From contig NZ_DIUM01000072.1 of assembly GCF_002423035.1 (NCBI RefSeq), positions 8,635 to 72,634 on the forward strand: a stretch of 64,000 nt of DNA, written 5' to 3'. The notes beneath the pieces were generated by a model. It was not told where the DNA came from and searched no databases. It saw only the letters and a program-made list of their open reading frames with translations. This DNA is from Thiocapsa sp. UBA6158 (GTDB taxonomy: Bacteria > Pseudomonadota > Gammaproteobacteria > Chromatiales > Chromatiaceae). Below, piece after piece: positions 1-8,600 of this stretch (positions are counted from its first letter, which is position 1; each line of letters begins with the position of its first letter). The position numbers and the translations under genes were made by a program.

Positions 1-545
1 GGTCAAATGCTTCCGGCGCGAAGACTTCGCCGACCACAAGGTCAGCGTCGTCTTCTGGCAGTTAGTTGGACGAAGACGACCGGCCCGCCACCGTCACCGA
101 GCCCTACGAGAAGGCGTTCACGGCGGCGAACCTCAAGAAGGAGCAGGAGTTTTACGACAGCGAGCTGAGCTTTCGCTTGCGCATGAAGATCGGCGAGACC
201 GAGACGACGCGGACCTTTACCCTTGGTCCGAAGGACAACGCGGCTCGGCAGTTCAAGGCGCTCATGCAGAATAAGCCGCAGGTGCTGTCCGTCGACTGGA
301 CCCACCGACACTATGTGAAGGACGACGAATACATCCCGTTCGGCGAGGACATCGAGGCGTTTCTTGACCGCGAGATCGCCAAGCCGATTATCCGCTGGCA
401 GGACAGCCCGCAGCTCGGCTACGAAATCCTGCCGAACAAGTACTTCTACTGCTACCAGCCGCCCAAGCCCGCGGATGAGCTGCGCGCCGAATTCTGGCGT
501 CTGGAGAAGGAGGCGGAGACGCTCTTGGAGGGTTTGGCGCAGTGA
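1..545 (+). pseudogene. hsdM: Type I restriction-modification methyltransferase subunit HsdM, C-terminal remnant with frameshift
   Basis: This is the tail of an N6-adenine methyltransferase subunit, cut by the window edge. Positions 2-61 read KCFRREDFADHKVSVVFWQ, and the continuation DEDDRPATVTEPYEKAF lies in another frame from 66. The two halves fit together as the usual HsdM tail, so about four extra bases (TTAG) near 61-66 break the gene. The rest runs to a TGA at 543-545, overlapping the next GTG. No catalytic NPPF motif is visible because the N-terminal domain is outside the window. Family assignment is from recognised sequence; whether the frameshift is biological or a sequencing error cannot be told here. 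Confidence 0.7.
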
Positions 546-870
546 AGAAAGGCGCCGATTCAGACATGATCGTCACCTCGGGATACCGGCAGTTTATCGG
601 CGATCTGAAGGCACGGGTCACCGCCGCGCGTCTCTCGACCGCGCGTCATATCAATCGCGATCTGATCAATCTCTATTGGGACATTGGACAGTCGATTGAC
701 CAGAAGCAGGCGGTCATGGGTTGGGGCGAATCCGTTGTCGAGGTCATCGCCCGTGATCTGAGTGCGGCCTTTCCCGGGACGACCGGGTTGTCGCCCCAGA
801 ACGTCTGGCGGATGCTTCGGCTCTATCGGACCTACACGGACGCTCAATTCATCTCACAGCTTGTGAGAGA
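542..870 (+). pseudogene. DUF1016 (YhcG-type PDDEXK nuclease) N-terminal fragment
   Basis: The first roughly 105 residues from GTG 542 (or ATG 566) match the N-terminal helical domain of DUF1016/YhcG proteins: INRDLINLYWDIGQSI, then GWGESVVEVIARDLSAAFP and SPQNVWRMLRLYRTY. These proteins are often found inside type I restriction loci. After FISQLVRE the homology stops and the reading frame runs into out-of-frame hsdS sequence, so the C-terminal PDDEXK nuclease half is absent. A single open frame, 542-1570, covers this fragment, a nonsense stretch and the hsdS tail. I infer a deletion joining the two genes; the product is unlikely to be a nuclease. Confidence 0.6.
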
Positions 871-1570
871 AGCAAACCGGCAATGTCTGGATGCCCGAGG
901 TCCCGTCGGGTTGGGAGCTGTCGAGCCTGAAGCGGGTCTCCGAGATTCAAGGCGGCCTCACACTCGGCAAGGTATACGAGGGCAGGGTGGTCGAAAAGCC
1001 CTATCTTCGAGTCGCCAACGTTCAGGATGGGCATCTGAGCTTGACGCATGTGACGACGATCGCCGTGCCGGAGGAGGTGCGGCTCGGGTGACGCTTTGCT
1101 CCGGCGATGTTCTGATGACGGAAGGCGGCGATCTCGACAAATTGGGTCGCGGCACGGTTCGGAACGGCGAGATCCCGGATTGTCTCCATCAGAACCACAT
1201 CTTTGCGATCCGCTGCTTCAAGCACAAACTGCTGCCGGAGTTTCTGGCCTATCTGACCGCCTCTCGGTATGGTCGCGACTACTTCGAGGCGACCGGCAAA
1301 CGCACGACAAACTTGGCGAGCACGAACTCGACCAAGGTTGGCCTGTTCCCGATCCCTCGCCCCTCGATCGATGAACAACGGGCTATTTGTGCCTTTCTCG
1401 ACGAGAAGCTGGATCGCATCGGACGGATCGTTCGTAGTATCGAGTCGCAGATCGATACACTCGGCGCTTACCGAAAATCCCTGATCCATGAATGCGTCAC
1501 CGGACGGCGGCGGATCACGGCGGCGGATGTGGAGCCCTTGAAGGTTTGGGTGGCCGGCGGGCCTGATTAA
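871..1570 (+). pseudogene. hsdS: Type I restriction specificity subunit HsdS, C-terminal remnant with frameshift
   Basis: HsdS is the DNA-recognition subunit of a type I restriction enzyme. The second target-recognition domain begins NVWMPEVPSGWELSSLKRV in the frame of 891. It runs to VPEEV, then continues as RVTLCSGDVLMTEGGDLDK in the frame of 542 after loss of one base near 1078-1080. The ending, with PRPSIDEQRAICAFLDEKLDRI and SLIHECVTGRRRI, is the classical HsdS C-terminal helix and tail. The first recognition domain and the central helix are missing, replaced by the DUF1016 fragment. Non-functional as it stands. Confidence 0.7.
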
Positions 1571-1612
1571 GCGAGGCTGCTCTTGGTGCGCTCCATGTCT
1601 CCGTGAGAGACT

Positions 1613-1700
1613 TTAAACCGCGCCCGGTGCGGTATGCGTTGTTTGTTGGATTGGCTCGGCCGCGCCAGCTCCGCAAACTTTCGGAGCCGGCGCGGTTTAA
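1613..1700. repeat. MITE-like element, copy A
   Basis: An 88-bp element with perfect 11-bp terminal inverted repeats TTAAACCGCGC / GCGCGGTTTAA. Its interior resembles the reverse complement of the element at 54072-54158 over most of its length. Both begin TTAAACCGCGCCCGG, followed by GCGGTATGCG, then a TGTTTG-rich stretch and CTCGGCC or ATCGGCC. This shows a dispersed homologous repeat rather than a chance palindrome. No protein is encoded. Confidence 0.7.
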
Positions 1701-1720
1701 CGTGTTAAAAAACATTGAAC

Positions 1721-1808
1721 TCTAAACCGCGTCACTACAAAGGTCGGAAAAATCCTTGAGTCCGACAAAACGTGAAAATGACGCATTTCACTCTGGACGC
1801 GGTTTAGA
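1721..1808. repeat. MITE-like element, copy B
   Basis: An 88-bp element with perfect 13-bp terminal inverted repeats TCTAAACCGCGTC / GACGCGGTTTAGA. It lies 20 bp from copy A. The ends match the family, but the interior is A-rich and unlike copy A. This suggests a subfamily sharing only its termini. Confidence 0.65.
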
Positions 1809-1892
1809 ACCCGACAGGATTCAAGGCACACGTCGTCCATCCGTGTGCATCGATTAGGGCCGGAACGACGATCAGGGAATCGAGATCCGACA

Positions 1893-3239
1893 TGGCAAAA
1901 GGTCGACGGCACATCCCGGAGCTGAGCTTTCAGCAGCACATCGCGGCCTGCCTGGTGCGTGTGCACGGCTATGGCGTGCTCGAACAGTCCGACATCATGG
2001 ACACCGAGAACTGCATCGCCGAAGAGGAGTTCTGGAGGTTCCTCACGGCCACCCAGTCCGATTCCTGAATGGTCTGCCGATCGTCGTGCTGGAGCTGAAG
2101 CACGAGAAAAACCAGAGCGTTCACAACGCCGTCGCGCAGTTCGCCGCGCGAGACCACGGCCACAAGATCTTCCAACATCCGTTTCTCTATCTCGCTGCGG
2201 ATACGAGCGATGTAATGGCCGCGAGCGACCCGTGCCGCGTCGAGAACTTCCGTTGGCACAACAGTGGGTTGATCAATCGGCCGCAAACCGACGGGGAGTA
2301 CCCGATCGAGTTTCTGTACCGCGAGGTGCTCTCGCAGGACCAGTTGCTCGAAATGCTGTCCTTCTTCCTGGTTCGGGTGCCGCACCGCGAGGCCGAGGAC
2401 GACAAGCCGGAACGTCCGGCCTTCACCATCCTGCCGCGTTATCACCAGAGCCGCATGGTGCGGAAGGTCGCGGACGATGCCGCGGCGCACTTTGCGGCGT
2501 CGGGCGACATCGGTCGGAAGTATCTGATCGGCCATTCGGCCGGCAGCGGCAAGACGCTCTCCATCTGTTGGCTTGCGGACCGGCTTCACAGCCTCTTCAA
2601 GCCGGGCACCGGCGAGAAGCTGGTGGACATCGTCTTCATCCTGACGGACCGCAAATCGCTTGATACCAACATCCGGGACGATCTCGAGAACTTTGCGCAC
2701 CTCAAGGACGTGGTGGGTCTGGCACGCAAGGCGGACCATCTGCCGCGCTTGCTGAAGGAGCGTAAGTCGATCATCGTCAGCACCCAGCAGAAGTTCGTCT
2801 GGGTGCTGGAGCAGATCGAGAATAATCCGGACCTCGAGGGTCTGCGGGTGGCCTTTCTGATCGACGAGGCCCATCGTTCGCAAGAGGGCCGGATGGGGGT
2901 GGCCATCTGCGTGCCGTTTCGCGCGTCGGGGGATCCGGATGCGGAGGACGCCGAGGGCGACGACAAGGACTCGGAGGAGACCATCGCCCGGATCATCCGC
3001 GAGCATGACCGTAACCAGCTTTTCGTCGCCTTTACCGCCACGCCGTCCCTGGCCACGGTGACTTCATTGTCCGGTCGTCCCCGGGTCGGATCAGGAGCGG
3101 CTGTATCCGAAAGGTGTCGGTCAGCGAGCATGCGGTCAACGGGCTCGCGGACGGCGAGCTGATCGAGAACCGCTTCGAGGGCGACGATTACCGGTTGATG
3201 GTGGTGGCCAGCAAGTTCCAGACGGGTTTCGATCAACCG
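1893..3239 (+). pseudogene. hsdR: Type I restriction endonuclease subunit HsdR, multiply deleted remnant
   Basis: HsdR is the translocase/nuclease subunit. The remnant is a patchwork in three frames. The N-terminus (ELSFQQHIAACLVRVHGYG) runs to about 2066. From 2062 it continues NGLPIVVLELKHEKNQ, with the ELK part of the nuclease site. The helicase follows, with P-loop GHSAGSGKT, FLIDEAHRSQEG (DEAH) and FVAFTATP. A short piece HCPVVPGSDQERLYPKGV lies in a third frame at about 3066-3111. Last comes SEHAVNGLADGELIENRF to FQTGFDQPLLA. At least three internal blocks are missing and the C-terminus is replaced by RadC sequence. It cannot make a working enzyme. Confidence 0.75.
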
Positions 3240-3848
3240 CTGCTGGCCGTGCTGCTCGGCAAGGGCACACCGGGCACGGATGTGATGGCGCTTGCCGCCA
3301 AACTGGCCAGGGTCATCGACGAGAAGGGGCTCGAGGTGGAGGCGGACGATCTGCGCGGACTCGATGGCATCGGCGACGCGAAGGCGACCTTGGTGATGGC
3401 GGCCATGGAGTTCGCGCGTCGCCGCATTAAGCCCGACGGGGCAAGGATCGAGACCCCAGCCGACTTGTTGTCGCATGTGCGGCACTATGCCGACCGCAAG
3501 CAAGAGCACTTTCTCTGTGCCAGCATCAACGGGGCGAACGAGATCATCAACATTCGGGTCGTGTCCATCGGTCTGGTCGACCGCACGCACGTTCATCCGC
3601 GCGAGGTCTTCGCCGACGCCTTGACCGATCGGGCCTCCGCCGTGATCGTCGCCCACAATCATCCCGCCGGGAGTCTGGAGCCGTCGCCAGCGGATCTCGC
3701 TGTGACCCGGCAGCTCAAGGCCGCGGGTGCTCTGCTTGGCATCGGGTTGCTCGATCACATCATCTTCAACCGCACGATCTATTTCAGCTTTCTGGAGGCG
3801 GTGCGGCTGTGGCGACCGACGGCGCAACCGCCGAGACCCTACCTGTAG
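3240..3848 (+). pseudogene. RadC-like JAB-domain protein, N-terminally truncated and fused in frame to the HsdR remnant
   Basis: From the shared PLLA residues the frame reads VLLGKGTPGTDVMALAAKL, the middle of a RadC/DUF2466 protein. It has the helix-hairpin-helix LDGIGDAKATLVMAAMEF and the complete JAB metal motif HNHPAGSLEPSPAD, then LLDHIIFNRTIYFSF. The usual N-terminal part of about 45 residues is absent; instead the frame continues from hsdR, giving an uninterrupted 244-codon chimera from GTG 3114. RadC-family proteins have no settled biochemical role and are common in mobile and defence islands. The tail overlaps the stop of the convergent regulator. Recorded as a remnant, although the JAB domain could fold. 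Confidence 0.65.
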
Positions 3849-5400
3849 TCCGCAGCCCTGAGTCCCTGCGCCTTGAGCTTCATGCGGACCGCTCGCGGCG
3901 TGATGCCCATCTGAGTCGCGATTTGATCGACATTGCCGCGACTGACCCTCAAGGCTCGTGTCAGCGTTTCGACCTCGGCCTGCTTGGCTGCTTGCTGTTT
4001 GCGTGTGCGCCATGCCGGGAGGGATTCGCTCGGCGTCGTCACCGGGACGTCGATGTCGGTAATCCGAGCATCCGCGGCAAAGATGAAGGCGCGTTCGAGG
4101 ACGTTCTCCATCTCTCGAATGTTGCCCGGCCAGGCATAGGACAAGGCTTTGAGCCGCGCGGCTTGAACCAATGTCTTTTCGGCAGTGGCATAGCGTTGGG
4201 CGAGCTTGCGGATGATGTGCGTGATCAGGGCGTCGATGTCCTCGGGGCGCTCGCGCAGCGGGGGGATCGCGATCGGCACGACGTTGAGTCGATAGAAGAG
4301 GTCGCGACGAAAATGTCCGGCGTCGACCATCGCGACGATCTCGCGGTTCGAGGCGGCAATGATCCGGACATCCGAGCGCAGGTGGCGCTTGCCGCCGACC
4401 CGTTCGTATTCGCCTTCCTGAATGACACGCAACAACTTGGCTTGCGCCGAAAGCGGGAGCGAGTCGATCTCGTCGAGGAAGAGCGTCCCTTTCTCGGCAC
4501 GCTCGAAGTAGCCGTGATGCACCTCGTAGGCGCCCGTGAAGGCGCCTTTCTCATGCCCGAAGAGGGCCGTTTCGACCAGATTCTCCGGAATGGCGCCGCA
4601 GTTGACCGTGACCATCGGCTTGTCGCGACGTGCACTGAGCCCATGCAGGGCGCGTGCGACAAGCTCCTTTCCGCAGCCGGTCTCGCCGGTGATCATGACG
4701 GTCACGTCCGTCGGCGCCACGATTCGGACCGCCCGCAGCGCATCGCGGCGGACTCTGCGACGATCGGCTGCAGGGCCGCGTCGGTGCTGCCGATATCGAC
4801 CGGCGGCGGGCACCAGTTCTCGCGCAGTCGCCGGCGAATCCCGGGTGTCATGAGTGTCGTGAGGTTTCCCGAGGTCAGGCGCTCGCCGTCCGCCCGGTAC
4901 TCGGTGCCTTCGTTGCGTGCGGCAAGCTGCCGATCGAGATAGATGCAGACGTTGCAGGAGCCATCCCCGCTCGCGATCGTCTGTCGCAACTCCACCTTCG
5001 CATATCCGAAGTGGCGCGCGGCGATTCCGCCGAAGACGCTCGACGTCATCCGGCAGAGCGAGGGTGCATGCTTGACCTGCTCGCCGAAGGGGCAACGGCT
5101 GTTGACGACCCGAACCATCCCGGCTCCGCAGGACGCGCGGGAAAATCGCCCGCCGATCTGATTCTTGATCTCGACGATCAGGTCCGCGTAATGGTCCCGG
5201 TCCAACGGTCCCGGCGAGCCGAGGACCTCGCGGGCCTTCTCCTCCAGGCAAACACCCGCCGTCAGGCCGATCTGCTCGATCTGCTCGAGGTGAGCGGCAC
5301 AACTGGGGCATTCGGCCCGATCCATCGCCTTGGCGATCTCGGCCACGAAGGATTGAAGAAAGGCGACCGCGCGTGACGGTGATCCGGTTGCTTCAGGCAT
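3839..5400 (-). pseudogene. Sigma-54-dependent activator with N-terminal MetOD1-like sensor, frameshifted
   Basis: An enhancer-binding activator of RpoN promoters. The N-terminal part from ATG 5400 has a helical segment with CPSCAAHLEQI, then a MetOD1-type output/sensor domain with CPFGEQVKHAPSLC and a glycine-rich end. The AAA+ domain follows: Walker A GETGCGKE, the sigma-54 contact loop GAFTGA, Walker B GTLFLDEI and arginine-rich sensor regions. A Fis-type helix-turn-helix ends the protein (VDQIATQMGITPRAVRMKLK). The two halves are in different frames. The break is near 4738-4746, where MR should be followed by DALRAVRIV; loss of one copy of a 7-base repeat (CGATGCG) would explain it. It lies head of a leftward group, and its targets are unknown. 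Confidence 0.7.
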
Positions 5401-5449
5401 GTTCGATGATCGATAAGGTCAATCGTTCAGCCAAAAAGAGAAGGGGCTC

Positions 5450-5692
5450 TCATGAGTGCCCGCACCCGCATCCTGCACCGTGTTGGTGACCCCGCGGCGT
5501 GTCGGCAGGCTGCAGCGAGCGAACGGCCTGATCGCGACCCCGGGCCATGCGGCCGTGTACCGCCGGTGCGCAGAGAAAGACGCGAGCCGTTGTGCCCCCG
5601 CAGGCGGGACAGGACGGCGGCTCGGCGTTCATGGACTGGGATCTCTCGAAGGAGGTTTGACAGCAGGTGCACCGGTAGTCGTAGATCGGCAT
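5450..5692 (-). CDS. FmdB-type zinc-ribbon small protein
   Basis: An 80-residue protein starting MPIYDYRCTCCQTSFERSQ and continuing PSCPACGGTTARVF, the FmdB/CxxC regulatory zinc-ribbon family. Two CxxC pairs should bind one zinc ion. The C-terminus is rich in His, Gly and Cys (HQHGAGCGCGHS), a metal-binding-looking tail. The start at 5692 is chosen because MPIYDY is the invariant family start, and a GGAG-like sequence lies just upstream. It lies between the carbonic anhydrase and the sigma-54 activator on the same strand. The family has no agreed function; FmdB was named for a possible regulator of formamidase and amidase genes. Confidence 0.75.
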   Translation of the reverse strand: MPIYDYRCTCCQTSFERSQSMNAEPPSCPACGGTTARVFLCAPAVHGRMARGRDQAVRSLQPADTPRGHQHGAGCGCGHS

Positions 5693-5782
5693 CGGAGGAC
5701 TCTCTGTTTGATGTCGACGCTCGTCGTCGAGCAAGTGTCGTGGCGCGAGGCAAGTCGGCGCCCGAGCCGGGCGCCGTTTCGA

Positions 5783-6437
5783 TCAACGCCAGCGGTTGGG
5801 CTGCGGCGTCGTGACGCCGAACTGCGCGGAGGTCACATCCGTACGGGCGCGCTTCTCGTCATCGAGCAGGGGCGGGCGCAAGCGCCGGGTCTCCACCTCC
5901 CAAACCCAGCCGCTGACGACCCACGTCCTTCGGGATCAGCGGGTGATTTCGGAACGTCTCCACCGTCTTCATGCAGGTGACGTCCACATCGTCCATCATC
6001 CCGATCCATTTCGCGAAGCCGCCCGGAGCGAGCTTCAACTCGGGCAAGGTCGGATCCAGGGTCAGTTCGTCGATGTCGACGCCTTTGGCCCGGAGTGCCG
6101 CTTCCAGGTCCTTGGCGTTTGCCGACAACATCCCGCACTGGGTGTGTTGGACGATGACGATCTCCTGTGTCCCGAAGAAGTTGCAGGTGAGCATCGCCGA
6201 TCGGATGGCGTCGTCCGTGACGATCCCGCCGGCATTGCGAAAACAATGGGCGTCTCCGCCGCCGACCGGGCTGTCGACCCGAATCCCGAGTGCTTCATCG
6301 ACCGGCAGGCGCTCGTCCATGCAGGCCAAGACCCAGAGTCGACGGTTGTTCGGGCCATCGGGTCCGAAGCGGCGGCGGGTCGCCCAATGGTTATAGGCAT
6401 CGACACGTGCGGTGATCTCGTCTTTCAGATAGCTCAT
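5783..6437 (-). CDS. Beta-class carbonic anhydrase-like enzyme, frameshift near the C-terminus
   Basis: A cytoplasmic zinc enzyme of the beta-carbonic anhydrase family. The metal site is visible: ACMDERL (Cys and Asp-Arg pair) and HTQCGM (His-x2-Cys). RNAGG, the usual core, is also present. An AGGAGA ribosome site precedes ATG 6437. The open frame ends at 5859, but its last 20 residues (VGRQRLGLGGGDP) look wrong. Removing one C from the run 5920-5922 restores VVSGWVWEVETRRLRP and carries the gene to a TGA at 5783-5785, a normal family ending. The family also includes carbonyl sulfide hydrolases, so the substrate could be COS or CS2 in this sulfur bacterium; the sequence alone does not decide. 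Confidence 0.8.
5920..5922. other. Probable frameshift site in the carbonic anhydrase gene
   Basis: A run of three C on the plus strand. Two would keep the coding frame into a conserved C-terminus. Either a real mutation or a base-call error. Confidence 0.6.
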
Positions 6438-6757
6438 CGCGTTTCTCCTAACCCTCAGTTGGTGTTCTGGTTGGCCGAGAACGGCAACCGGAACTTCGCA
6501 ATGCTTGTGCCAGGGTGGACGATGATCATCATCAAAAGCTTAGTGTAGCGGTTGGATTTGGTTTCGTCGTCGGTTTGAGTGAAATCCGAGATGACTTGAA
6601 TAAAAACAACGTATTGTGATTTGGAAGTGGGGTTTCCGAAATGGAAATGCTGCTTCCGGATTGGTGCGCAAACCATCGCGGATTATTCCGGGACTGCCGA
6701 CGATGAAGGGGATTCAGCGGCCGGCGCAGGATGACCGGTGTTCCCGGCGGTGTCGCC
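6438..6757. other. Upstream region of the carbonic anhydrase gene, no gene seen
   Basis: About 320 bp, AT-richer than its surroundings at 6530-6630, as expected of a leftward promoter for the carbonic anhydrase. A perfect 10-bp palindrome GATGATCATC sits at 6521-6530. The right end borders the stop of selO. No convincing -35/-10 pair or terminator was found by eye. Confidence 0.4.
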
Positions 6758-8245
6758 TCAGGTCCCGCAAAAGGTCCTCAACACACGCTCATCCTCCTGC
6801 GGCGGCTCGGTGTAGCCGGCAAGCTCGGGGCGATCTTCGTAGGGGCGCTCGAGGACGTGCAGGATGGTTTCGAACGGTCCGAAGTCGCTCTGTTCGACGG
6901 CCGCAGTCAGCGCCTGCTCGACGCGATGGTTGCGCGGAATGACCGCCGGATTGGTATCGCGCATGCGCGCGGCGCGCTCGGCGGGGGTTTGCCGGTCTCG
7001 TTCGAGTCGTGCCCGCCACTGCGCGGCCCAGGCGTCATAGGCCTGAGGGTCGACGAACAAATCGCGTACGCCGCTGTCGGCTTGTGGATCCGCGGCCGCG
7101 TCGCAAAGGCGGCGGAAGGTCAGTGTGAAGTCGGCATCCGATGCCTTCATGGCGTCCAAAAGCCCGTGGATGAGGTCGACATCCTCCGGCTCGGTGGTGG
7201 CGAGGCCGAGCTTGCGTCGCATGCCGGCGGTCCAGTGCTCCTCGTAGCGGCCGAAGAAGCCGCGGATGAGGTCGGTCGCCTGCTGGATCGCGGCGTCCGA
7301 TGCGCCGTCGATCAAGGGCAGTAGTGTTTCGGCGAAGCGGGCGAGGTTCCATTGGGCAATCCCGGGCTGATTGCCGTAGGCGTAACGGCCGCCGCGGTCG
7401 ATCGAGCTGAAGACGGTCGCGGGATCATAGGCGTCCATGAAGGCGCAGGGCCCATAATCGATCGTCTCGCCCGAGATCGCCATATTGTCGGTGTTCATGA
7501 CGCCGTGGATGAAGCCCACGTGCATCCAGGCGGCGATCAGGGCAGCTTGTCGCTCCAAGACGGATTGGATCAGTGCGAGGTAGGGTGAGTCTGATCCGGC
7601 GGCTTCCGGGTAATGGCGAGCGATGACATGATCGGCGAGATGCCGCACGGCCTCGGTGTCGCCGCGCGAGGCGAAATACTGGAAGGTTCCGACACGGATG
7701 TGGCTGCTCGCGACGCGTGTCAGGATCGCGCCGGGCAGGATGCTCTCGCGATAGACCGGCTCGCCGGTCATGACGACGGCGAGCGCACGGGTGGTCGGAA
7801 TCCCGAGCGCGTGCATGGCCTCGGCCAGGATGTATTCGCGCAGGACGGGTCCGAGCGCCGCGCGCCCGTCGCCGCTGCGCGAGAAGGGGGTTTGTCCGGA
7901 ACCCTTCAGTTGGATGTCGCGACGTTTTCCGGCACGGTCGAGCACCTCGCCAAGCAGGATCGCTCTGCCGTCTCCGAGTCGAGGGACGAAGTTGCCGAAC
8001 TGATGGCCCGCATACGCCATCGCGATCGGATCGCCGCCCTCCGGCAGGAGATTGCCGGCGAAGAGCGGCGCAGCCACCTCCGGCTGCGCCGCCGATGGAT
8101 CCAGGCCGAGCTCTTCGAACAACATCGCGTTCAGCTTGATCAAACCGGGCGCCGTGACGGGCGTCGGGCGGATGCGGGCGTGAAAACGATCGGGCAGACG
8201 TCGATAGCTGTTGTCGAACGCGAAGCGAATGGCTTGCTGTGTCAT
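6758..8245 (-). CDS. selO: SelO family protein adenylyltransferase (YdiU)
   Basis: A pseudokinase-fold enzyme that transfers AMP from ATP to Ser, Thr or Tyr of target proteins, linked to redox stress responses. Landmarks seen: FDNSYRRLP at the start, AYAGHQFGNFVPRLGDGRA, KGSGQTPFSRSGDGRAALGP, the ATP-binding HGVMNTDNMAISGETIDYGP and NQPGIAQWNLARFAE. A Cys in the last four residues (FCGT) corresponds to the C-terminal redox residue of the family. ATG 8245 (MTQQAIRF) is preferred over the upstream in-frame ATG because it matches family starts. Length 495 residues is typical. Single gene, flanked by element-rich spacers. Confidence 0.9.
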   Translation of the reverse strand: MTQQAIRFAFDNSYRRLPDRFHARIRPTPVTAPGLIKLNAMLFEELGLDPSAAQPEVAAPLFAGNLLPEGGDPIAMAYAGHQFGNFVPRLGDGRAILLGEVLDRAGKRRDIQLKGSGQTPFSRSGDGRAALGPVLREYILAEAMHALGIPTTRALAVVMTGEPVYRESILPGAILTRVASSHIRVGTFQYFASRGDTEAVRHLADHVIARHYPEAAGSDSPYLALIQSVLERQAALIAAWMHVGFIHGVMNTDNMAISGETIDYGPCAFMDAYDPATVFSSIDRGGRYAYGNQPGIAQWNLARFAETLLPLIDGASDAAIQQATDLIRGFFGRYEEHWTAGMRRKLGLATTEPEDVDLIHGLLDAMKASDADFTLTFRRLCDAAADPQADSGVRDLFVDPQAYDAWAAQWRARLERDRQTPAERAARMRDTNPAVIPRNHRVEQALTAAVEQSDFGPFETILHVLERPYEDRPELAGYTEPPQEDERVLRTFCGT

Positions 8246-8320
8246 GCGATGGTTTGATGTCGGTTGCGAGTCGATACAGCAGGCATGCGGCCATCCCGGC
8301 AATTCGCAACTCTACCGCGA

Positions 8321-8405
8321 CTGAACCGCGTTCTCCGCGAGACGCATGCTCCGAGGTGTTCTCGGCCCTTTCGCCCAAGAGCAGCCTCGGCGCGACGCGG
8401 TTCAG
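8321..8405. repeat. MITE-like element, copy C
   Basis: An 85-bp element with perfect 11-bp terminal inverted repeats CTGAACCGCGT / ACGCGGTTCAG. The AACCGCG core matches the other copies. It sits upstream of selO. Confidence 0.6.
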
Positions 8406-8501
8406 GAGATTGGGGTCGACTCAGGAACAACCGAAATAGGTAGGCCGAGGTGAACTTGCGAGCCCCGGTAGGGCGCTGCATCGTCAAGTGTCCTTGGAAT
8501 C

Positions 8502-8590
8502 ATGAAACCGCGTCGACACCGTCGCTCGCTGATACCTGCAAGGTGGAACAGCCCGACCACAGGACATGACGCCACCGGACGCGGTTTCAT
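8502..8590. repeat. MITE-like element, copy D
   Basis: An 89-bp element with perfect 13-bp terminal inverted repeats ATGAAACCGCGTC / GACGCGGTTTCAT. It lies about 96 bp from copy C and ends 10 bp from the porin stop codon. The right end is partly duplicated just beyond it. Confidence 0.65.
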
Positions 8591-8600
8591 CGCGGTTTCA

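Larger units (their letters stand above)
1571..1892. other. Gene-free spacer filled by two terminal-inverted-repeat elements
   Basis: No coding sequence is supportable here. Most of the space is taken by two short inverted-repeat elements at 1613-1700 and 1721-1808. The remaining 84 bases lead into the ATG of the hsdR remnant at 1893. Confidence 0.6.
8246..8600. other. Gene-free spacer with two inverted-repeat elements
   Basis: The spacer between the porin stop and the selO start holds elements C and D (8321-8405 and 8502-8590). It also carries a tandem extra copy of the end sequence CGCGGTTTCAT (8591-8601) against the porin stop codon. No gene is supportable. Confidence 0.55.
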
